Positions 48,801 through 60,800 of a stretch of DNA of 64,000 nucleotides are shown piece after piece. The position numbers and the translations under genes are program-made. The stretch lies in assembly GCA_000934455.1 (NCBI GenBank), contig KN883543.1, positions 65,852 through 129,851 of the forward strand. Reading direction: 5' to 3'. Origin of the DNA: Apostichopus parvimensis (Eukaryota > Echinodermata > Holothuroidea > Aspidochirotida > Stichopodidae). Position 1 is the first letter of the stretch. Each line of letters opens with the position of its first letter. A model generated the notes under the pieces. It was given only the letters and a program-made list of their open reading frames with translations, was not told the DNA's origin and did not search any database.

Positions 48801-51800
48801 CCTTCCCCACACTCCCCAACCATAGTTCTGTATGTGCTATGATGATAATGTACAAGATAACATATGGCCAGTTTATACCATCATTTTACCTTCAGTAACT
48901 GAACACTGTTAATTCTTCCAGCTTGTCAGTTTAGGCAGTTTAGAAGTTTAGAAGTTTGAACCTTCATTGAATCTGTTTGTGGACAAAATAGTTTCACTTT
49001 GACTGTTTGATTTGTTATTACATAATAATAATAATAATAATTAATAATCATAATAAATTAGACTTACATAGCGCCAAATCAGTAGACAAAAGTCACTGCT
49101 CAAGGCGTTTACAGAGAAAGCAAATTAATTAACAAAAGAACAAGTGAAAAAATGGGTCTTCATTGATGGCAAAGGTAATTCAACTTGATTCCCTAAAAGT
49201 ATTTATTTTTCCTTTTTGCACCAAGAGAGAGCATCCTGTCCTTATTGACCAGGGATGACCCACATGAAAGATAATTGTTTTATTCTTAGTAGTATGCCCC
49301 CTCCTATTAAAGACCCACATCTTATCTTTTTTGTTGTAATATTTATTAGTAAAAGTTGTTGAAACTTACAATAAATAGTCCACACAAGCAATACCATCGA
49401 GTGTCGCTACTGTTGTATTGCCTATTATTTCATTGCTAAAATATTATGCAAAGTGGTTTGCTTTTCTCTACACAAAATTATGCAAAAATATATATCTAAC
49501 AGTAGATCATCACTATTATGCACAGAATTGAGAAAACAATAACATCCTCAATATTTCATAATCTATAAAAGGACAAAATGTTTAGCCAGGAAATTTATAG
49601 TTTCAGATTGATACAGAAAATTGATCCATCGGCTCCACTCTATCAAACAGATGTTTCCGTTGAACCATTGTTCTTTTGGACTGTCAAGGTCAACCGCAAC
49701 TGTTTTTTTTTGGTTGAACACCTGACATCATTTTGCATTGGTCCCATGTGAGTTGAGCTAAGTATCATACTGAAAGCTGATATCAATTAATATTTAACCA
49801 AATTGTCTGCTAGTCTAGACTTTATAGTGTGATATTCTTCAGCGCTTATGGGTAGGAGGAGAGTAGAAAGAGGTGGGGCGGAGAGGGGGTGTGGGGGGGG
49901 GAGAGATTGAGAGGAGTGGGATAGAAAAAGGGGAAGGCAGTATGAGACAAGGAAAAATGGTTGAGGGCAGATGTGACAAGAATGTGGTTTGGTTTCATTT
50001 GCACTAATCTTCTGTGGTTGACCCTGATTTCTTGAGTGTGGTTGACTTCCCCTACCATCTCCTTCCCTTGCATCTGGTTGCTTGCTGAACTGCTAGTAGC
50101 GTAATGTGGCCTTTGTGGAAAATAATGAGGTTTTTCATCTGTAAATGCAACCTCCACTGGACTTTCAGGATTACATAGACAAAGTATCCACATCCATTAA
50201 ATTCCAGAGAAAACAAAAATCCTTTGAATAGGTAGAAGAATAATTGCTATTTATAACACTTACCAGTGTGGTATCTTTAATGACTAGTTATCCTTGAGTT
50301 TTAATTGACAGAAAACACTAGTGAGAAGGGGGCTTCTTGTATACACTTTCATAATCTTTTTGATTTGATTTAAACATGGCAATTTATTAACTTGACCAAT
50401 CAAATTACATTTCATAACATGCTTCATGTGGTAATAAAAACTTGTTGTCACCACAAAATTATGTGACTTTGTTCCCCTCGTCCCAACGGAAAAAGGGAAG
50501 AAAACAGCCTCTACCCCAATTGTAAAATGATATGATCTGAGCGAGTAATATCATTCACTCACGAACAACACACATGATTTTATAATACGGCACTGGCTAC
50601 TCACAGATGCTTTTGGTATTGTTGTATAATATGTTTAAGCACTGACTGCATGCAGTACGTAGGTTCAGTTCAAGTATGAAATCTGCTTTATTGCTAGTGT
50701 AAATGTTTGCTTAATGCAACAAGGAATTTTTTCAGGGTCAAGTTCTATTGGTACCCGAATCTCGTTTTGAATCTATTGAATGAAGTTTTGGCGGGCTTCT
50801 GTTATCCGTCTTTGTCGATAATTAACAAGCCGACCGGGTGACGGTAGCCAAGAAACCACTTGAAATGTGGATTCTTTGTCTTCTAGTATTTGGTAAACAG
50901 GCTGTGACAAAATTATTGCTTTTCTAGGGGAAACAGTTGGCAAAGACATGAGGGTATCTTCTAGTAGCTGAACTGTAATGTTCAGATATATTGAAGTGTT
51001 TTTGTTACATCCATAATTAAATTTATGGAACTGAGAGATTTCTAATAGAGTTGTAACGCATATTGTTTAATGTTATTTTGATTTTTGAAAATCAGGGGAG
51101 GTCTTTGATTTTGAAACAATAAAATAAACCAAAGGCATACGGTACATCGCACGGTTTTCTTGCACATACTTTGCTTGGTGCGGTTTAGACCATGTTAACC
51201 GTTGAAATGGAAATAAAATAAACTACGGATTGGTAGTTAATTGAAAGTGACATGCATGGAAAACTTATCACTGCATCCAGTTCTAACCTAATGCACAGTT
51301 CCATAATATGTGTAATTTGAGTTTCAGGTAGGATTTTGCAAGATTATTTTGGCGTCTGTTTTAGGGGAATAGAAATCATACAAGTGCAAAAGATAACATT
51401 TGTGAAGAAATTAAATAATATGTAAAGTTGGAATTAATACTTTTGGACAGAAATGACATATTTGTGAATTTTAATTTGTTATTAATTTGACGTTTACAAT
51501 TGTACAACTGTTCATGAGACCTTTCAAATTGGGATGATTGGTTTGACCATTCACTTTTTTGTCGCATATATATTGTCTTCTTTGATGCTGGTTATTCAAT
51601 GTAATCATTGACATTGTATTATGATAGAGTTGTGTATATTCCTTAATGTGAATTGTTAATCAGTTATGGCAAGCCTGGGGTTGAGTTCATCGGATGTCAT
51701 CAAAATGCAGCACCGGTCCGAAAACTGTTCTTCCTCCCTGGCCAGGTAAGTCTCTCTTATGCAAATTTGTGCTGAATATGCATATATACTTTTCACTGCA

Positions 51801-54800
51801 TGTGTTATGGGCAGTTCTAAATGCAAGGGCAAGGTTTGGCTTGATGTGGGGGGGGGGGATGGTTGAAGAGACTTTTATGACAGCAATGGCTAAGCCATAT
51901 CTAGACCATAGTATGATGGTAGTCTCTGAATAAACATTTGATCTCAATCTTGTTAGGAAGTTCAGTGTTCCGTGGGAAGAATGTAAATTGGAGATCTAGG
52001 TTGCCTACAATTTACTTCGTTCCTTGCTTACCTGTCTCCCCACAACCTTTGCATCCTCCTTCTACCGTGCCTAGAATGAACTGGTAACCTTTTAACAATG
52101 TGTGCCCTCTATGACCAAGTTTCCTACATTTCATAGAACCACCTGTCTGGAAGAACCACCTGTTAATGTCATTTTGCTGTAATTTGAGTATTCATTTTTG
52201 ATCACATTTACACTAATATCTAGTGTTCCAATAGGGTCCTGGAACAGCATAGTTTTAAATCAAGCAACACTTTTTTTTTCACTTCTGATGGAAATATCAG
52301 CAGGAGGGGCTTGCCATTTATAAGGGGGATAGCTGTCAGGAATTTGTCAGAATTCACACTAGATTCACACACCTGACCTTGACAATATTTAACTGAATAA
52401 TTATGTAGCATTTTAATTTCATAGTTTGTCTTTCATATTCAAGTATGGTTGTTTTCTTTTAAGTTCTTCCCAACACTGACTATCCTTGTTGCAAATGTCC
52501 ATTTTTCTCCTCTCAGGGGAAAATGATCAGTTGGTGTGGTGATAATACTCTTCACTTGTGGGAGATCAACAACAGACAAGATAATGATGTCCTAGAGGAG
52601 GTTCAAAACTACTTTATGGAAGGAAAGTGAGTATTTCCCTTTTCCTATCACCTCACAGAGGGAGAGTCAAAATTGGTAGCAGTTCCTCAATTAATCTCAG
52701 CTGAGGAAAAAGTGTAGTTTGGCAATCTGTGACAATCACGCGATATATGTAGCATCCTTGCACCACTGGTAAGGTCACCTAGCAACCCTACCTTCCTTGG
52801 TATTGTCAAGAACTGCCAGTGTTATGTAAGGTACAACTGCCATGATACAATAATTATCACAGTACTTCCAATAGCAAGTCAAGTTGCCTAGTTAGTAGCT
52901 TTATCAATTCAGTGGTTTGCAGTTTGCCCTCATATTTATTATTCACGTTTACATCTTTAAGAAAGTCTTTATCCTTCCTATTCATAAGAAACAACTTTAT
53001 AACTTGGCTGTTGAGACAGTATTACAAGATGATCTTTCTTATTCCTTTCTCCTTCTCTGCCTCTACAATTCCTTTCCTCTATGTTTCCTCCTCTTTTTCT
53101 CCCTTTTCTTTCCTGTTCTCCCTTTCCTTTCTACCTTTCCGTCTCTCTCCATCTTCCTCCTACCATTCTCCCTCCTTCCATTCTTCTTTCTCCTTCCATT
53201 CTTCTTTCTCCTTCCATTCTTCACCCTCATTCCATTCTCCTTCCATTCTTCTTTCTCCTTCCATTCTTCTCCCTCCTTCCATTCTCTTCCCTCCTTCCAT
53301 TCTCCTCCCTCCTTCCATTTTTCTTTCTCCTTCAGTTCTCCCTCCTCCCATTCTTCTTTCTCCTTCCATTCTTCTTTCTCCTCCCATTCTTCTTTCTCCT
53401 TCCATTCTTCTTTCTCCTTCAGTTCTCCCTCCTTCCATTCTTCCCATCCCCCCCCCCCCTTACTAGTAATTTTGAATCAAGTCGATGCATAATGTCCACT
53501 CTTATTACAGATTGAAGAAGGTCTCTGTGTGTTGCCTGTCTATGGACTCCACTGCTTTCTACATCGGCACGGAAGGTGGTAACATACTGGTGATGGATGT
53601 CCCTAAATTCGAGCTAGATAATGAGCACGTCATCTACCAGGATGTCGTTATGCAAAAGTAAGCAATCGAACTGATTTCAAGGATTTTTGTCACTTTTTGT
53701 AAGTTTGGTCAATATTTTTTTTCCATAACTGCAAAACATTTTTTGCCCTCCCACACAGTAAGTTTATTAGGCAATTCAGTTTTTGACCATCCCTGCTACT
53801 TTTACTGGATGAAACAACTTTAATTAATATATTGTAACTAACATTAAATTTAAAACTCAGTTTGGTCAACGTCAGTCACGTACCAGTAGATTTGAACACT
53901 GGTTTGCAGTAACTTCTAAGCAAGAAAAGTTGTGTTGCATTCTCTCTGTTGTGGGTGTTACATTTGAGGTTTGCAGTGGCCTCCAAAGTTGTCACAAACA
54001 CAAAACTTAACTCTTTGACATTTGTAAGAAAGAAATATTAAAATTGATGTAGATTACTAATGTTCAAAACTTGTTGATGTTCCTAGTCAAACAAACCATG
54101 GAGAGAAAACTGACTGGGAAGGTATAAAAATTGTTTTGAAAGAATAGATACTGGACGAATTGTTGGCTAACATGGTATACCAGCCATAGCATAACCATAG
54201 ACAGATCAACGTAAAAAGTGTTTAAGTTTATCTTTTTCTTTTGTCTTAAGAAGGTACTTGGATGTGTTTTCTTTTTTTAGAAGTAATGTTTGTAAATGTT
54301 AATTGAGAAGAGGTTTAGATGAAAAAAGAATGTGTTGGCTAGAACAGGATTTGAACCAGTCGTGTCAGGATAACACTCCTTGTGTCAAACTCCCATCAGA
54401 AATTTAATATCACTTCCCATCTTAGCTATTCCAAGAAGTTCAGAAACATTGCCAAAGCCCAACCTTCCTGCACTCTTTCTCAACACATGAACGTAGGAAC
54501 ATTGTGGAATGCCTCTGCCCTAACGGCCGTTGTCGTGGTTTCAAAGTTGAGAATTTTATTCTGCAAGAGCAGAGTCTCTTGCCCTCACAGATCTCTGCAA
54601 CCTCCTCCTCCCGCTCCTCCTCGTCGGCTTGCATTCAAAATCGTATCGCCATCAGTAAAAAATTCTCCTCGGAAAACTGATTTCCAAGGCCGGAAGGCAA
54701 AACACACAGAGAGTCTGTAAAGATAAAAGTAATTCAGCAGTGATGAGATAGATAAAAATAAAAATCCATCACTTAGGATTTCCTCTCCCCCCCCCCCTCG

Positions 54801-57800
54801 AGGGCGGGTATGATAGTAGATACGTCGCTTTAGCCGTTTGATCCTCGGGTGTAGTTACGATAGATACCTCTCGTGCGTTATCTCAATTTTTTTTAGTTTT
54901 TTTTTACTCTGGTCTTCATCCAACTGTCTGGGGAATGATTAACTCTCGTGCAGGAGATGTCGAGATGGAAAAAAACGGAAAGTATCGCTGCTCTTCAGGA
55001 AATTGGACCGTAGTAATTCATAACTCATTTAAGGCAGCTAGCTGCGGTGAATTGCCCTTTGGAAATGATAAGCTCGGTCGGTTTGTTTGGTAGACAAACC
55101 GTGGAATAATTGATGTAACAGAGGTTACGGTAGCTAATATGGAGAGTTAAAGAGGGGAAAATTCAGTTACATTGTGTCTCAATGAATGGTAAATTTACAT
55201 AATTTGATTGTGTGGATTCTGATGTATTTGGAAACTAAAGAAAGAATCGTAGGAGGTTGTCATGTCTAGTAGATGTTATGCCGTCGTGATGTTAAGTAGC
55301 CAATTCTTGAGGAGAAACCTTTGCGGGTTGTCCAAAGGCAAATTTGGTCATTTAAGAGGGATAAATTTCAATAGAAAAGTTTGCCGGTGGGTATATTTAC
55401 TGTGAGTAAGCGGTCATCAGAGATTTCTTTATCTGGCTACATACCGAAAATGTTATTTATGAAAATGGATAAATTGCTAGACATCCATGGAAGATCTAAA
55501 TTATGGGTTTTTGCATATAGAATCATCATAGCATTTTATGTGTTTCATGTGAAACTAAAGGCATTAACCTAACACTGCAGCACAGAATTTGAGCACTAAG
55601 TTATTCCCTTGTAGTAGTTATCAATTTTAAAGGATTGCAGGTGTAGTTGCAGGGGTGGATTGTGGGGATATGAGTAGATTGCAGGTGTAGATGAAGGGGT
55701 GGATTGTGGAGGTATGCATAGATTGCAGGTAAATTTAAGATTAAGTGTCTGAGGAATGGATGAAAGAATATACATACCATATGTGTGTTTGGATTGTAGC
55801 AGGTTTAGTATTACCTGAGAATCGAGCAATATTCAGTCCATTATTTATTCATTTGTGAAATTTTTGTTGCTGAGTTTAGGAGTTTTATTTCAATATTTTT
55901 TGAAATAATTATCCTGTTATATATGGTTAAAGACTTAAAGACTAACCACGTCAGCTCTTTTACCATACATCTGTCCTGTTGGCTGATGTCCTTTTGCAGT
56001 TCATACAACCTCCTATTTTGTGTACAGCAAACCTGCAGTAGTATCTCATAAAACAGTACAGATTTGTACAAAATCTGTTGATTTCTGCCAAGGCCAATAG
56101 GATAGCTCTCTCGCCTTAACTTAAAACTGTTTAATTTTCATTTCAAATAAACAACAAAATCTGTCCTTGTCGTAATCTCTGGCCTTGCATGTGATAAACA
56201 AATAAGGCAAGAGTAAAAAGGAATTGTTAGTTACCTGCTGATTAAACGTCTTTGAGTGGGAAAAAGCTAGGATGTCTTTCTCGCTTAAATCCGTCGGAAA
56301 GTAGTATTTGGATCAGTACTTTTTGGATCAGTAGTGTTTGGATCAGTAGTATTTGGATCAGTATTAATGTTATTTGTATTAAACATGTTTGGTAAAATTG
56401 TTGAATTGCAAGGTAGTGATCAAGTGCTTGTAAGGAGTAGCTATGGAAAGAAATGTGATGCAATTATCATGTACTACAGTAAACTACAGTATGTAAAGTA
56501 TGTGATAATGCAGTAGTTACAAGCATAGTACTTAAGGAAGGAAGGGATAATGCAGTAGTTACAACCCTAGTACTTTGGAAAGGAAGGGATAATGTAGTAG
56601 CTACAATCCTAGTACTTAGAGAAACGGAGAGGGAATGCCTTGCAATACAGTATAGTAAAAAATGCTTTAACACCATCAGACCGACCTATTTCACAATTAT
56701 GGGACAAGGATTATCAAAAGAATATGCGTAGCAGAAATCTCTTTGAGTTGGGCATGTCTGTGGGATTTTGTAAAATTCTCTTCCTTAAGAAAGATTTTAT
56801 GAAATGTTAGAGAAAATTTTAGCTTTTTAGCAAGAGGTTGTTTATTTAACTCGGATTAGAATTTGGAACTTGTTTTGATAGCTGATGTTAATTGGATCGT
56901 TTGCCATAATTGTGTCAACCCCTGAGAGTATACTATTCTTTTGATCAGATTAACATGGAAAAGGAGTCTTACCGTCTCCATAAGGGACTGTAATTCAAAG
57001 AAAGGTATTATTATCATTGGAACACTGTGTGTTAAGTTTTCCACGGAGCAATTCATTCTCATAATATGTTACGTCATAGCTTCACTTACAGTGTCCACTA
57101 TCAGAGTTTGGTCCCTACCTTTGTGTTACAGGTACCATACCTTCAACAGTGAACTCAAAACGTTAAAGCACTTCGATGTGTAGCAATGCAATGTGTCCTT
57201 GCCACATTGAGATTTGAACTGACTATTTCAGCCCAAAGATAAAGCTACTTACTGCATGAGAGACCGCACACTTGATAGCTATTCTTACTTCTTGTTTTCC
57301 TTCTTTCTGTTTAGCGTGCCTGATGATTACAAAGTCAACCCTGGTCCAGTTGAAGCCATCTGCCAACATCCTACAGAGCCAGAAAAGGTACATGGGTATT
57401 ATTTGTCTCATAGACAAAGGAAAATTTTCAATAGTTGGTTTTTACAAAGAGGAGATAGTCAGCTGGCTAGGAGAGAAGCTTTAATGAAAGAGAGGCTTGT
57501 GTTGGTGTTTAGTAATGGTCTACTTACCCTAGGGTTGGGGTTAATTGACAGGGTACTTACCTCTGCTGGTCATAGTCACATCATCTACTGAGATGTTCTC
57601 AGGAAACCCTCTGTGTGCCCTCCCTCAGGTCAGCTAAGGTGCTCTTATATTTTTAGATCCATAAAACTAGATGATCTTGTCCATATAGTAATATTGCAGA
57701 CATATACCTGGCTGGCTATGCAATTCGTCGGCCTACTGGGTATTTTTATTTTTAACTACTTTGTCGCTTACCCTACGAATTCAAAGTGACAGGTACGTGT

Positions 57801-60800
57801 TGATAATGTTGGATATATATATTCCCCTATCTCTACCAGCTTCTGATTGGCTACAATAGAGGCCTGATCGTAATCTGGGACAGCAAGGAGTTGCAAGTGG
57901 ACTCCACCTTCGTCTGTAACCAGCAGTTGGAATCCCTGTGTTGGCAGCGAGACGGCGCCCAGTTCAGCAGCTCACACTCAGACGGCAGCTACACCGTCTG
58001 GGACGTAGATAACATGACCGCCACTAAGGACGCTACGGTACCATATGGTAAGTATTTGTGGCATGGTGTGTGGTTGCCATGACAACATTCATTCAGGATT
58101 ATGGAAACTATGCTACTTGTTTATTTATTGTAATAGAGAAGTCAGCAACCCTTGTACATTTTTCACAGTAAATGCAAGCCCCGGGCAAAATACATGTTCC
58201 TTTCATAAGGGAGTCATGTGATGTTAATGGCAGGTGCTGTGGATTTTTGTCTGACTTGCCATTGCCTAGAGAGGTAAGAGGTTGTTCTTTGACCTATGGT
58301 TCTCCTCTACATGTGTTCTGCAAGATTGTAAGTATTTACCGTCAAGAGATCCATTCCAAATTTTTGATTTTGGTTGTTTGTTTAGGGTCTGCAGGTTTGC
58401 TGAAGCCTTAAACTATCTGACATATTTCTTTAAGCAGCTGGTTGTGATTGTAATATAAATATCTCTTCTTTTACAAAATCAATGTAAAAGACACCTTTGA
58501 GGTTTCACCAAAAATCAAGGTTAATTACCGAGTGTTCAATGAATTTGATTTGAACTTCAAAAAAAGACGTATTTGAAAGCAAATTTGAAAAAAAAAAATC
58601 AAACGATTAGCTTCTCTACTTTGAAATGAAATGAAACATTGTGGCATACCAGAATCATTGCATAGGTATATTATCTTCATACAGTGATACTTAATTATCA
58701 ATATGTGGCATCTTTATTGATGATTAATAGGTACCTTATAGCATTCATAGAAAACAATGCTCTAGTTACCTAAGTGAGGGAAGCTAGTTAGGAAGTGGTG
58801 GTAGCTCAAACTAGTTATAAATAATATATATATATGTATAGAACAATTGTATAAGAGATATAAAAATGACAACCTAGTGCTTTGATTATTTGAAATAATG
58901 TGACCTTTGAACAAGATAACATTCAATATGAAGCGCAATATTTTTGGAATTCATTGCAAAGCTTGTTCATTTCGTTTTTTCCTCTTTTCTGAAAAAAAAT
59001 TGTCCGTACGTCTCAAGAATCTTTTTAGCCGAGTTGTCTCACATGGCTTGGGAAGAGTTTGTGAAATGTGATTTTGTTTACAAGACATTGGGTACAAAGG
59101 AATCTTTGGTATTGCTACCCTTACATTAGTGATGAACATACTAAAAAATTATATTTCAACTTTTTACTGCAAGGACTTACCAAAGATTCCTGTGAAGTTA
59201 ATGTCATTCTGTCACAAAGATTGCAAGAGATTATTTTTTATGGGAGAATTTCATTCATTTTGAAGACAGAGTGTTTTAGATAGATGTATTAATAAAGATC
59301 TTTGCATAAAGATCATGTTAATGTTAAATGCAATCATGTAAGAACTGTGTTATCGTGGTTTGTATACATTAGTTTGATTGTCCATCTTGTCCTTCTATAT
59401 ATCTCTCTCTTATATGTCAGACCATTGTGGCCCTCTGTTCATCAAATAGTTTGTCTTTGTGAGAGGTAATAAATATAGCCCCCTCCCATCCATGCTCCCT
59501 CCCTCCAACCTCCAACAATAATGAAGAAAGAAGGAAACATAATGAGAAAACCTTGATAAAACTAATATCACCTTGTTTTCAGATCTACAGCAACCATCTT
59601 TACCAATTGTGTAAACATTCCTCCCTCTCTTAAGCAGAGAATGTTGGGATGTTATTTTTGGGCAACTTTTAGGTGAAACTGAATAAAATGAACCATTGTA
59701 TCTTAAGTGTGTTTTTCCTTTCACATAGCCTCCTAGAGTGTATGAGGATAGGAGATGTTTGTAGCAGTTTTTAACATGAAAGTCACCGGGTGATATTGAG
59801 AAGACAGAATGTATGCTTCTTAATGGGATTGTAAAGCACCATCGAAAATGACTGTAGTTCTTAAAATGGAGTGTTATGCTGAGAAATAAGCTTTACAGTA
59901 AGAAGTGCTTTTCAGTATATCAGTTTAAGCCCAGAACAAGTGGAATCATCGGTTTGCGACGAGCCTAATCTTTTAGCAGCATAAACGACATTTGCATTTT
60001 GTCATAGTTGTATAATCATAGTAAAATTTCAATATTGCATATTAAACTTGCCCCTCATGGACATGTGCTGTAAAAAATATATTGGACCAACCGGTTAGGC
60101 TCAGAAATTTCTTTACCAGAAGTAGGAAACTAACATTGTTTCTAAAGGGTAAGCATTTGTTGTGACACACTAATGCAAGAAAACTAACCTGTAGTTATTT
60201 GCATGCAGGGATGTGGTACCTTGAAAGCACATCCAGCTGCTTTAAGTCGCCAATATCATAGTTTGCGAGGGTTTGAAACAAACAAAATTTGCAAGGACCA
60301 CCTTCCTTTCCATATTTTTAGATTATAGGTTCAGAACTTGACAGTTTGATTGCCACCTGCAAATCTTACGATGTTTATCTAAACTCCTTTCCCTGTGTTT
60401 GAACTATTTTGATACTTTCACCGTTCTTACTTTTTTCTGTCTTTTTCTTTTGTTTTTCGATAGTTGATATCGGATCTTTTCCATGAAATTTTTATAGTTT
60501 TAAAACACTCCTAAATTAAACAGAATGGCTTTCTTTGGCATTCCACCACATTGCTTCTACTTTTTCTTTATTAGCATTCCAGGGAAATGAAAAGAAAAGA
60601 AAAAAAACATCACATTCGTAGCTTCAAGAACTGTTACAACCTAACCTTGCAAACTCTATTAATATGATCTTGCGTTCCTATCTAGGTGTTGCAGTGAGTA
60701 AGTTCATGGTACGGTTGGATCGACTCGAGTCATCCCAAATAATTTTCCCCCAACTCACTTTAGTCACTCACTTATGGAGATCTTTTTGGTTGAAAAAATA

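Larger units (their letters stand above)
39506..51663. other. lgl intron 2
   Basis: 12.2-kb intron. I saw no exon between exons 2 and 3, and the Val codon split across them confirms direct splicing. It contains a SINE (39830-40147), a 74-bp duplication (43817-43957), a TA tract (44908-44937), a 101-bp duplication (48659-48870), a SINE tail (49022-49125) and poly-G runs near 49888. Confidence 0.8.
53658..57314. other. lgl intron 5
   Basis: No exon recognised. It holds a CpG-retaining stretch (about 54500-55130), two 50-bp units (55630-55735), a 16-bp ttggatcagtagtatt repeat (56305-56365) and three 45-50-bp units (56505-56625). Confidence 0.7.

Noticed and set aside
52912-53515. Open frames of up to 191 codons rich in Ser/Phe/Pro/Leu, and a minus-strand Arg/Glu/Met/Gly frame
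   Set aside because: They are low-complexity translations of the polypyrimidine satellite in an lgl intron.
57256-57591. 111-codon plus-strand frame as one uninterrupted exon
   Set aside because: Only 57315-57387 matches Lgl. The donor at 57388 and the next exon's homology show that the rest is intron.
33721-58047. Tomosyn (STXBP5) as the identity of gene 2
   Set aside because: [21 protein letters not shown] and HSDGSYTVW match Lgl. Tomosyn has VRHGFPY, a different linker and HSDGTLTIW at these positions.
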